From assembly GCA_964433315.1 (NCBI GenBank), contig CAYSQO010000023.1, positions 1 through 26,684 on the forward strand: a DNA stretch of 26,684 bases, read 5' to 3'. A program made the position numbers and the translations under genes. The notes under the pieces are model-generated. The model did no database searches. It was not told the DNA's origin and saw only the letters and a list, made by a program, of their open reading frames with translations. Origin of the DNA: Aquariibacter sp964433315. Lineage in GTDB: Bacteria > Pseudomonadota > Gammaproteobacteria > Burkholderiales > Burkholderiaceae_C. Below, in pieces: positions 17,398-23,997 of this stretch; the first letter of the stretch is position 1, and the number at the start of each line of letters is the position of its first letter.

Positions 17398-18294
17398 TCA
17401 GGCGCCCTTGGCGGCCGCGACCTGCGCGGCCACTTCGGCGGCGAAGTCGTCCTGCTTCTTCTCGATGCCTTCGCCGACCACGTAGAGCGTGAAGGCCTTC
17501 ACGGTGGTGTTGGCGGCCTTCAGGTAGGCGGCGACGGTCTGCTTGCCGTCGGCGGCCTTCACGAAGACCTGGTCGAGCAGCGAGACCTCCTTGAGGTACT
17601 TCTGCACCGAGCCTTCGACCATCTTGGCGACGATCTCGGCCGGCTTGCCCGACTCGGCAGCCTTCTCGGCGGCGATCTTGCGCTCCTTCTCGACCAGCTC
17701 GGCCGGGACTTCGGCGCTCGACAGCGCGGCGGGCTTCATCGCGGCCACGTGCATGGCCACGTCCTTGGCGGCCACGTCGCTGCCCTCGAACTCCACGACC
17801 ACGCCGATGCGGGTGCCGTGCAGGTAGTGGGCCAGCTGGGCGCCCGAGGCGTAGCGCTGGAAGCGGCGGATCGACATGTTCTCGCCGATCTTGCCGATCA
17901 GGCCCTTGCGCACGTCTTCGAGCGTCGGGCCGAAGCCGTCCTGCTCGTAGGCCAGGGCCGACAGCGCGGCCACGTCGGCCGGGTTGGCTTCGGCCACCAG
18001 GCGGGCGGCGGCGCTGGTGAAGGCCAGGAAGCTGTCGTTCTTGGAGACGAAGTCGGTCTCGCAGTTGATCTCGATCAGCGCGCCGACCGTGCCGCTGATG
18101 GACGCGGCGATCACGCCTTCGGCGGTGATGCGCGAGGCGGCCTTGCCGGCCTTGTTGCCGAGCTTGACGCGCAGGATCTCCTCCGCGCGGGCCAGGTCGC
18201 CATCGGCCTCGGTCAGGGCCTTCTTGCACTCCATCATCGGCGCGTCGGTCTTGGCGCGCAGTTCGGCGACCATCGAGGCGGTGATTGCGGGCAT
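17398..18294 (-). CDS. tsf: Translation elongation factor Ts
   Basis: Guanine nucleotide exchange factor that reloads EF-Tu with GTP. The 298-residue protein starts MPAITASMVAELRAKTDAPMMECKKAL, with an N-terminal UBA-like domain and the first EF-Ts signature. The second signature is seen in INCETDFVSKND, the region that inserts into EF-Tu near its nucleotide site. Two core subdomains follow and the C-terminus is Ala-rich. A GGAG ribosome site lies 8 bases before the ATG. It is downstream of rpsB as in nearly all bacteria, but across a 170-base structured spacer with an attenuator-like terminator. Confidence 0.97.
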   Translation of the reverse strand: MPAITASMVAELRAKTDAPMMECKKALTEADGDLARAEEILRVKLGNKAGKAASRITAEGVIAASISGTVGALIEINCETDFVSKNDSFLAFTSAAARLVAEANPADVAALSALAYEQDGFGPTLEDVRKGLIGKIGENMSIRRFQRYASGAQLAHYLHGTRIGVVVEFEGSDVAAKDVAMHVAAMKPAALSSAEVPAELVEKERKIAAEKAAESGKPAEIVAKMVEGSVQKYLKEVSLLDQVFVKAADGKQTVAAYLKAANTTVKAFTLYVVGEGIEKKQDDFAAEVAAQVAAAKGA

Positions 18295-18315
18295 GGTGTC
18301 ACTCCGTGTTGGATC

Positions 18316-18333
18316 GTCCCGCCGGTGCGGGAC
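18316..18333 (-). other. Hairpin in the tsf leader
   Basis: GTCCCGC pairs with GCGGGAC around a 4-base loop: a perfect 7-bp stem, ending about 21 bases before the tsf start codon and just upstream of its ribosome site. It is the third of three hairpins in the rpsB-tsf spacer. Confidence 0.45.
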
Positions 18334-18364
18334 CGCGGCGCGCAAGGCGCCACAGGGGGCATGG

Positions 18365-18401
18365 GACCGGCCGGGCGGCGGGCCGCCGCGGGCGGCCGGT
18401 C
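18365..18401 (-). other. Long GC hairpin in the rpsB-tsf spacer
   Basis: GACCGGCCG (18365-18373) pairs with CGGCCGGTC (18393-18401). Inside this 9-bp stem GGCGG pairs with CCGCC around a 4-base loop. The total is 14 bp with one 5-base bulge. Confidence 0.5.
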
Positions 18402-18416
18402 GAAGGAACAGGGCTC

Positions 18417-18442
18417 AAGAAAAAGGGGCTGAGACAGCCCCT
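18417..18442 (-). terminator. Intrinsic terminator/attenuator between rpsB and tsf
   Basis: On the (-) strand AGGGGCT pairs with AGCCCCT around the loop GTCTC, followed at once by TTTTTCTT, the best T-run in the window. It starts 22 bases after the rpsB stop codon. A terminator-like hairpin between rpsB and tsf is known in E. coli, where partial read-through sets the S2:EF-Ts ratio. The same role is likely here. Confidence 0.85.
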
Positions 18443-18464
18443 GGTCCTGGCTGGCGTCGCGGGA

Positions 18465-19208
18465 TCAGACCGCGTCGCTGACCTCGACGAACTCATCGCC
18501 GTCCTGGGCCGCGGCAACCACTTCGTTGATCGCGTTGGCCTTGCCGGCCAGCACGGCCTCGGCCACCGACTTGGCGTACAGCGCCACGGCCTTGGCCGAG
18601 TCGTCGTTGCCGGGGATGACGTAGTCGATGCCGTCCGGGTTGTGGTTGGTGTCGACGACGCCGATGACCGGGATGCCCAGCTTCTTGGCTTCGGCAATCG
18701 CGATCTTGTGGTAGCCGACGTCGATCACGAAGATGGCATCGGGCAGCGCGGCCATGTCGGCGATGCCGCCGATGTCCTTCTGCAGCTTGTCCAGCTCGCG
18801 CTGGAACAGCAGGCCTTCCTTCTTGCTCATCGACTCGAGGCCGGCTTCCGCCTGGGCCTGCATGTCCTTGAGCTTCTTGATCGAACCCTTGACCGTCTTG
18901 AAGTTGGTCAGCATGCCGCCCAGCCAGCGCTGGTCGACGTAGGGGATGCCGGCGCGCTGGGCTTCCTGCGCCACCACTTCACGGGCCTGGCGCTTGGTGC
19001 CCACCAGCAGGATCGAGCCGCGACGGGCCGACAGCTGGCGGATGAACTTCATCGCTTCCTCGTAGAGCGGCAGCGTCTTCTCGAGGTTGATGATGTGGAT
19101 CTTGTTGCGATGGCCGAAGATGAACGGGGCCATCTTGGGGTTCCAGAAGCGGGTCTGGTGTCCGAAGTGGACGCCGGCTTCCAGCATCTCGCGCATGCTG
19201 AACGACAT
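18465..19208 (-). CDS. rpsB: 30S ribosomal protein S2
   Basis: Component of the small ribosomal subunit, located near the mRNA exit and S1 binding region. The 247-residue protein starts MSFSMREMLEAGVHFGHQTRFWNPKMAPFIFG. It has the S2 blocks INLEKTLPLYEEA, DQRWLGGMLTNFKTVKGSI, PDAIFVIDVGYHKIAIAEAKKLGIPVIGVVDTNHNPDGIDYVIPGNDD and a short acidic tail. The ribosome site AAGGA lies 9 bases before the ATG. It is the first gene of the leftward cluster and is preceded by a long, highly structured leader. Confidence 0.98.
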   Translation of the reverse strand: MSFSMREMLEAGVHFGHQTRFWNPKMAPFIFGHRNKIHIINLEKTLPLYEEAMKFIRQLSARRGSILLVGTKRQAREVVAQEAQRAGIPYVDQRWLGGMLTNFKTVKGSIKKLKDMQAQAEAGLESMSKKEGLLFQRELDKLQKDIGGIADMAALPDAIFVIDVGYHKIAIAEAKKLGIPVIGVVDTNHNPDGIDYVIPGNDDSAKAVALYAKSVAEAVLAGKANAINEVVAAAQDGDEFVEVSDAV

Positions 19209-19260
19209 GATTTCGATTCCTTCGAAAGGTTGGGTCTGAGGCACGGCACGGATCAAGACA

Positions 19261-19296
19261 CCCGGGGATGCGGCCGCTGGCCGGCATCGTCCCGGG
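19261..19296 (-). other. Large hairpin in the rpsB leader
   Basis: CCCGGG-GATGC-GGCC pairs with GGCC-(G)-GCATC-(GT)-CCCGGG around a 3-base loop, giving 15 bp with two small bulges. It lies about 53 bases upstream of the rpsB start codon, the most likely place for a translational operator. Confidence 0.5.
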
Positions 19297-19512
19297 GCCT
19301 CGACACCTTTTCGGAGCCGGGCCCGTGAGGGCGGGACAGATCGTCATCCGACCGCGATTCCCGCAAGGCCCCCATGCGAGTCGCCGGAACGACCGCCTGG
19401 AGCAGGCACACTGCGCATCCTCGCGATGAACAAGCGCGCTGGCGGGACCAGCATGCGGTGCGTCGGGGCAGGCGGTCCCATCCACCTGCTCGAACCCACC
19501 TGCGCAGCCCAG

Positions 19513-19529
19513 GGGGCCCATCGGGCCCC
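19513..19529. repeat. Inverted repeat GGGGCCC-ATC-GGGCCCC
   Basis: A perfect 7-bp stem with a 3-base loop in the rpsB upstream region, 10 bases from a second hairpin (GGAACC-TGAA-GGTTCC, 19540-19555). No T-run follows on either strand. Confidence 0.5.
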
Positions 19530-19650
19530 GGGACAGCCGGGAACCTGAAGGTTCCGGTCCACCTGTCGGACCGCGGAAACTTCTTCAAGAAGCCCCCGGA
19601 ACCGATGGAGTGACCGCCTGGCCGCGCCTTGTCTTCGGATAAACCCAAAG

Positions 19651-19659
19651 AGTTTAGCA
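19651..19659 (-). promoter_or_regulatory. Candidate extended -10 promoter for rpsB
   Basis: On the (-) strand TGCTAAACT has the TGn extension and 4 of 6 bases of the -10 consensus. It lies in an AT-enriched patch (19639-19660) that stands out from the GC-rich surroundings. No good -35 lies 17 bases upstream, in keeping with an extended -10 promoter. It would overlap the first codons of the divergent amidase gene if that gene starts at 19629. Confidence 0.35.
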
Positions 19660-19661
19660 CC

Positions 19662-21077
19662 TTGACCCGCCCCGACCTCTGCCACCAGCTCGCCCGGCTG
19701 AACCTGGACGCGCCCCACGGCGCGCAGGACGCCCTGGCGGCCTGCCTGCAGGCGGCGTCCGATCCCGGGCTGGCTCCGGCCTTCCTGCAGCTCGATCCGG
19801 ACGGCGCCGAGGCCGCAGCGCGGTCCATCGACCGGGCCTGCGCGGCCGGCCGGCCGCGGCCGCCCCTGGGCGGACTGGCCGTGGCGGTGAAGGACCTCTT
19901 CGATGTCGCCGGCCAGACCACCGCCGGCGGCTCCCGCCGCCTGGCCGGGGCCGCGCCGGCGGCTGCCGACGCCCCGGCCGTGGCCCGCCTGCGGGCCGCC
20001 GGGGCGGTGCTGATCGGCCGGGCGCACATGAACGAGTTCGCCTACTCCGGCGTGGGCCTGAATCCCCACCACCCGGTGCTGGCCAATCCGGCCACGGCAC
20101 GGCTGGCGCCCGGCGGACCGCGGCGCGTGCCCGGCGGCTCCAGCTCGGGCTCGGCCGCCGCGGTGGCCGGCGGGGCAGCCTGGGCGGCCCTGGGCAGCGA
20201 CACCGGCGGCTCGCTGCGCATCCCGGCGGCGCTGCAGGGCCTGGTGGGCTTCAAGCCGACGCAGGCCGCCGTGCCGCGCGAGGGCATGCTGCCGCTGGCG
20301 CCGACGCTGGACACGGTCGGCGCCATCACCCTCAGCGTGCGCGATGCCGCCCTGCTCGATGCCGTGCTGCGCGGCACCCCGCTGCCGCGCCGCGACCGGC
20401 CCCTGGCCGCCCTGCGCCTGGGCCTGCCCGAGACCCTGATGCTCGAGGCCCTGGACCCTCAACTCGCCCGCGGCTTCGAGACGGCGCTGGCCCGCCTGCG
20501 CGCGGCCGGCGCCCGCATCACCCCGCTGCCGCTGCCCGAACTGGGCGAGCTGGCCGCCATGAATGCCCTCGGCGGCTTTCCCGCCGCCGAAGCCTGGGCC
20601 TGGCACCGCCAGGCCCTCAGCACCCAGCCGGACGCCTACGACCCGCGGGTCGCCGCCCGGATCCGCCGCGGCGCCAGCCTGTCCGCGGCCGACTACCTCG
20701 ACCTCCAGCGCGCCCGCGCCGACTGGATCTGCCGCGTCGATGCGGCGATCGCCGGCTTCGACGCCCTTCTTTCCCCCACCGTGCCCGACCTCCCTCCCCT
20801 GCTCGATCCCCTGCTGCCGGCCGCCGCCGGCGCCCCCGCCGCCGAGGCCGAAGCCCGCGACGCGGCCTTCTTCGCGGTCAACGCCCGCCTGCTGCGCAAC
20901 CCGACCGTGGTCAACCTGCTCGACGGCTGCGCCCTCAGCCTGCCGGCGCAGGCCCCGGGCGAGCTGCCCTTCGGCCTGATGCTGTGGGCCGGCCGCGGCC
21001 GCGACGCCGGCCTGCTCGATGCCGCGCGCGCGGTCGAGGCGGCGCTGGCCCACGCGCCGGCAGGAGCCGCTGCATGA
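19662..21077 (+). CDS. Amidase-signature family hydrolase
   Basis: Predicted serine amidohydrolase that cleaves an amide bond; the substrate is unknown. The Ser-cis-Ser-Lys triad is complete. Counted from the TTG at 19662 (471 residues), Lys77 is in LAVAVKDLFDVAG, cis-Ser160 in GGSSSGSAAAVAGG and nucleophile Ser184 in GSDTGGSLRIPA. It resembles GatA-like and AtzF-like stand-alone amidases, but no gatB or gatC is near, so it is not the GatCAB subunit in context. There is no ATG before the conserved region. TTG at 19662 has AAAGAG 9 bases upstream and is my choice; TTG at 19629 would add 11 residues but has only a distant GGAG. Its stop overlaps the next start (ATGA), so it heads a three-gene operon divergent from rpsB. 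Confidence 0.88.
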   Translation: MTRPDLCHQLARLNLDAPHGAQDALAACLQAASDPGLAPAFLQLDPDGAEAAARSIDRACAAGRPRPPLGGLAVAVKDLFDVAGQTTAGGSRRLAGAAPAAADAPAVARLRAAGAVLIGRAHMNEFAYSGVGLNPHHPVLANPATARLAPGGPRRVPGGSSSGSAAAVAGGAAWAALGSDTGGSLRIPAALQGLVGFKPTQAAVPREGMLPLAPTLDTVGAITLSVRDAALLDAVLRGTPLPRRDRPLAALRLGLPETLMLEALDPQLARGFETALARLRAAGARITPLPLPELGELAAMNALGGFPAAEAWAWHRQALSTQPDAYDPRVAARIRRGASLSAADYLDLQRARADWICRVDAAIAGFDALLSPTVPDLPPLLDPLLPAAAGAPAAEAEARDAAFFAVNARLLRNPTVVNLLDGCALSLPAQAPGELPFGLMLWAGRGRDAGLLDAARAVEAALAHAPAGAAA

Positions 21078-22351
21078 AGCCGCAGCGCATTGCCGTGATC
21101 GGCGCCGGCATCGTCGGTGTCGCGACCGCCCGGGCCCTGGTCCAGGACGGCCATGCCGTCACCGTCTTCGAGCGCCGCGGCAGCCTGGCCGCCGAGGGCA
21201 GCTTCGCCCCGGCCGGCCTGCTGGCCCCGGGGGTGCTGGCCCTGGGCGGACCGGTGGCCAGCCTGGTCGACCCGCCCCCGGTGCCCGGACTGGCCGGCCG
21301 CTGGCAGCGCTGGCGCGCCCGGCGCGACGGCCGCACCCAGCGCCGGCGCGAGCAGCTGGCCCAGCTCGCCCGCGAGAGCCAGGCCGTGCTGGGCCGCTGG
21401 TTCGACCGCGACGCCCTGCCCTACGAGCACAGCCTCGGCGTCGGCCTGCGCATCGCCGACGAAGCCGGTCGCGCACGCCTCGAAGCCGCCCTGGCCGCCC
21501 AGCCGCTGGCCGCCGCCGGCAGCCGCTTCCTCGACCGCGAGGCCTGGCGGGCCGGCGAACCCGACCTCGCGCCCGACGCGCCCGGCACCGGCCTGCTGTT
21601 CTGGCCCGGGGCCGAGATGGTCAATGTGCGCCAGATCGCCCAGCAGCTGCGCGAGCAGGCCGAGGCGCGCGGCGCACGCTTCCTCTTCGGGGTCGAGGTG
21701 CAGGCCATCGAAGCCGGCCGGCCGCTGAGCCTGGACTGGATCGAGCACGAGCCCCCGGGCCGCGCCAGCCTGGCCGGCGCCCGACCCGGCGGGCGCAGCC
21801 CGGCCCCGCCCGAGCGCGGTGCCCCGCCGCCGCGCCAGTTCGACGCCGTCGTGCTGTGCAGCGGCGCCGCCGTCCCGCTGCTGCCCGGCCCGCCCCTGCC
21901 GCTGGTGCGGGAGGCCGGGCTGTCGCTGACCCTGCCGCTGCGCGACCCCGACCGCGGCCCGGTGCGCGGCCTGATCGATGCCGACGGCGCGCTGATGATG
22001 GCCCGCCTCGGGGACCGCCTGCGCGTGGCCGGCCTGTGGCACCGGCCCGTCGCCGAGGGCACGCCGCCCAAGGCCCTGGTCGAGCGGCTCTACCGCGCCG
22101 CACAGCGCGACTTCCCCAGCATCACCCAGACCGAGCGGGGCCAGGTCTGGTGCGGCACGCACCTGGGCTTCGCCGACGGCCTGCCGCGCATCGGCGCCAG
22201 CGAGGCCCCCGGCCTGTGGCTCAACCTCGGCCACGGTCGCGCCGGCTGGGCTCTGGCCTGCGGCAGTGCCCAGCGCCTGGCCGACGCCCTGGCCGGCCGC
22301 AGTCCGGTCGAGGCGCAGGCGGCCGAGGCCCTGACGGACGCCGCGGCGTGA
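21074..22351 (+). CDS. FAD-dependent amino-acid oxidoreductase (DadA/DAO family)
   Basis: Predicted flavoenzyme that oxidises an amino acid or related amine; the closest known types are D-amino-acid dehydrogenase (DadA) and the wider DAO family. The 425-residue protein begins with the Rossmann motif IAVIGAGIVGVATA (6-19) and the FAD-ribose glutamate in VTVFERR. EGSFAPAGLLAPGVL resembles the DadA segment after the dinucleotide fold. A substrate-type region (GAEMVNVRQIAQQL) precedes the C-terminal FAD closing block with LNLGHGRAGWALACGSAQRLADAL. Residues 227-255 are a Pro/Gly/Arg/Ala-rich insertion that looks disordered. The start overlaps the amidase stop by 4 bases and the stop overlaps the next gene by 4, so all three are coupled. 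The substrate is not deducible. Confidence 0.9.
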   Translation: MKPQRIAVIGAGIVGVATARALVQDGHAVTVFERRGSLAAEGSFAPAGLLAPGVLALGGPVASLVDPPPVPGLAGRWQRWRARRDGRTQRRREQLAQLARESQAVLGRWFDRDALPYEHSLGVGLRIADEAGRARLEAALAAQPLAAAGSRFLDREAWRAGEPDLAPDAPGTGLLFWPGAEMVNVRQIAQQLREQAEARGARFLFGVEVQAIEAGRPLSLDWIEHEPPGRASLAGARPGGRSPAPPERGAPPPRQFDAVVLCSGAAVPLLPGPPLPLVREAGLSLTLPLRDPDRGPVRGLIDADGALMMARLGDRLRVAGLWHRPVAEGTPPKALVERLYRAAQRDFPSITQTERGQVWCGTHLGFADGLPRIGASEAPGLWLNLGHGRAGWALACGSAQRLADALAGRSPVEAQAAEALTDAAA

Positions 22352-23889
22352 GCTGCGTCCCCGGCGACGGCCACCGCGCCGCCCCGCAGCAGCTGCCGCG
22401 ACGCGGCGGTCCGGCCGACGGCCTGCCGCTGCACGACAGCGCCACCCTGCGCCACTGGGAAGCCGAAGCCGCCCGGGACCTGCCCGCCCACGCGCTGATG
22501 GCGCGGGCGGGCGCCGCCGTCGCCCGGCTCGGCCGCGTGCTGGCGCCGCATGCCCGCCAGGCCTGGGTGCTGGCCGGGGCCGGCAACAACGGCGGCGACG
22601 GCCTGATCGCAGCCCGGCACCTGCAGGCCAGTGGCCTGCGCGTGCAGGTGTGGCTGGCCGCGGAACCGCAGGCCGCGTCGGCACGCTGGGCCCTGGCCCA
22701 GGCCCGCGCGGCCGGACTGCCCGTCTCGCCGGGGGGCAGACCGCAGCCCCCGGCCGACCTGGGCCCGGACGATCTGGTGATCGACGCCCTGCTCGGCCTG
22801 GGCCTGTCAGCCGCCCGCCCGCCCGAGGGGCCGGTGGCGGCCGCGCTGGACGCGCTCGACGGGCTGCCGGCCGGCATCCTGGCCGTGGACCTGCCGAGCG
22901 GCCTGCTCGCCGACACCGGCGTCTGCGCCGGCCGCGCCGTGCGCGCGCGCTGGACGCTGAGCCTGCTCGGCCTGAAGCCCGGCCTGTGGACGGCCCTGGG
23001 CCGCGACCACGCCGGCACCCTCTGGCACGACGACCTGGGCCGGCCCGCGCCCGCCCAGGCGACGACCCCGCGGCTGCTGGACGGGCCGGCCTGCGCCGGC
23101 CGCTGGCCGCAGCGCCCGCATGCCGCCCACAAGGGCAGCCAGGGCGACCTGTGGGTCGTGGGAGGCGCGGCCGGGCTGCAGGGCGCGGCGGAACTGGCCG
23201 CCCGGGCCGGCCTGGCGGCCGGGGCCGGTCGCGTGCATGCCCTGCGCCTGGATGCCGGGGCCGCCGCCCTGGCCCACCCCGCGCTGATGGCCCGGCCGCC
23301 CGGGGCCCTGCAGGGCGAGGCCCTGGCGCGTGCCACGGTGGTGGCCGGCTGTGGCGGGGGACAGGCCGTGGCCGAGGAACTGCCCGCCCTCATCGCCGGG
23401 GCACCGCGCCTGCTGCTGGATGCCGATGCCCTCAATGCCCTGGCCGCCGAGCCGGCCCTGGCCGCGCAGCTGCGCGCACGCACCGCCCCGAGCCTGCTGA
23501 CCCCGCACCCCCTGGAGGCCGCCCGCCTGCTGGGCAGCACGACCGAAGCGGTGCAGGCCGACCGCCTGGCCGCCGCCCGGCAGCTGGCCCGGCGCTTCGG
23601 GGCGATGGTGGTGCTGAAGGGCTCGGGCAGCGTGCTGGCCGCGCCCGACGGTCGCTGCGCGATCAACGGCAGCGGCAATGCCGCACTGGCCAGCGGCGGC
23701 ACCGGCGATGTGCTGGCCGGCTGGATCGGCGGGCTGTGGGCCCAGGGCCTGGACGCCTGGGAGGCCCTGCGGCTGGGCGTCTGGAGCCACGGCGCGGCGG
23801 CCGACGCCTGGCTGGCCCGGCACGGCCCGGGCCAGCCGCTGGACGCGCTGCGCCTGATCGACGCCCTGCAGGCCCTGCCGCGCCACTGA
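22348..23889 (+). CDS. nnrD: Bifunctional NAD(P)H-hydrate epimerase / ADP-dependent NAD(P)H-hydrate dehydratase
   Basis: Repairs hydrated, inactive NAD(P)H: the N-terminal half (YjeF_N, about 25-235) interconverts the R and S hydrates, and the C-terminal half (YjeF_C, about 245-510) dehydrates the S form using ADP. The epimerase half has VLAGAGNNGGDGLIAARHL and IDALLGLGL. The dehydratase half has HKGSQGDLWVVGG, LDADALNAL, LLTPHPLEAARLLG and NGSGNAALASGGTGDVLAG, with catalytic Asp454. Where most family members read GPGLG, this one reads VVAGCGGGQ. The only in-frame start near the junction is GTG at 22348, which overlaps the previous stop (GTGA), giving 513 residues. The frame is open much further upstream but encodes only shadow sequence. 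The final rightward gene, convergent with rnr. Confidence 0.95.
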   Translation: MSCVPGDGHRAAPQQLPRRGGPADGLPLHDSATLRHWEAEAARDLPAHALMARAGAAVARLGRVLAPHARQAWVLAGAGNNGGDGLIAARHLQASGLRVQVWLAAEPQAASARWALAQARAAGLPVSPGGRPQPPADLGPDDLVIDALLGLGLSAARPPEGPVAAALDALDGLPAGILAVDLPSGLLADTGVCAGRAVRARWTLSLLGLKPGLWTALGRDHAGTLWHDDLGRPAPAQATTPRLLDGPACAGRWPQRPHAAHKGSQGDLWVVGGAAGLQGAAELAARAGLAAGAGRVHALRLDAGAAALAHPALMARPPGALQGEALARATVVAGCGGGQAVAEELPALIAGAPRLLLDADALNALAAEPALAAQLRARTAPSLLTPHPLEAARLLGSTTEAVQADRLAAARQLARRFGAMVVLKGSGSVLAAPDGRCAINGSGNAALASGGTGDVLAGWIGGLWAQGLDAWEALRLGVWSHGAAADAWLARHGPGQPLDALRLIDALQALPRH

Positions 23890-23914
23890 GGCGCCGGCCC
23901 GCGTCCGCGCCCGA

Positions 23915-23950
23915 CAGGGCAGGCGGCACCGCCCCCGCCTGCAGGCCCTG
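23915..23950. other. Bulged hairpin between convergent nnrD and rnr
   Basis: CAGGGC-AGGCGG pairs with CCGCCT-(GCAG)-GCCCTG around an 8-base loop: 12 bp with one 4-base bulge. Lying in the 108-base gap between two convergent genes, it may stop transcription from both sides, but neither strand shows a T-run, so Rho-independent termination is not supported. Confidence 0.4.
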
Positions 23951-23997
23951 GCGCGCCATGGCAGCGCCGGCCCGCCCGGCGGCCGGCCGGGCCCCGT

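Larger units (their letters stand above)
19209..19650 (-). promoter_or_regulatory. Probable rpsB 5' leader, no gene seen
   Basis: This is the only stretch of more than 300 bases without a credible gene. Short frames on both strands give low-complexity Arg/Pro-rich peptides typical of GC-rich shadow frames. It holds several inverted repeats: a 15-bp imperfect stem at 19261-19296, GGGACC/GGTCCC at 19444-19479, GGGGCCC/GGGCCCC at 19513-19529, and GGAACC-TGAA-GGTTCC at 19540-19555. If transcription starts near 19645, this is an untranslated leader of about 430 bases. In E. coli S2 represses its own operon by binding the rpsB leader; an equivalent here is inference. Confidence 0.45.

Noticed and set aside
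19580..19592. Odd palindrome CTTCTT-C-AAGAAG near the rpsB/amidase divergence
   Set aside because: Short, with a 1-base centre that cannot form a hairpin. It could be a repressor site for the divergent pair, but a 13-base match alone is too weak to call.
19374..19613. Possible 79-residue protein in the rpsB upstream region (+ strand)
   Set aside because: Arg/His/Pro-rich composition, no convincing ribosome site or promoter, and it runs through several inverted repeats. Treated as leader RNA rather than a gene.
21019..23889. 956-codon (+) strand frame that looks like a long N-terminal extension of NnrD
   Set aside because: The upstream part is an alternative frame of the FAD oxidoreductase. 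Real similarity begins after the GTG at 22348, which overlaps the previous stop as expected for a coupled gene.
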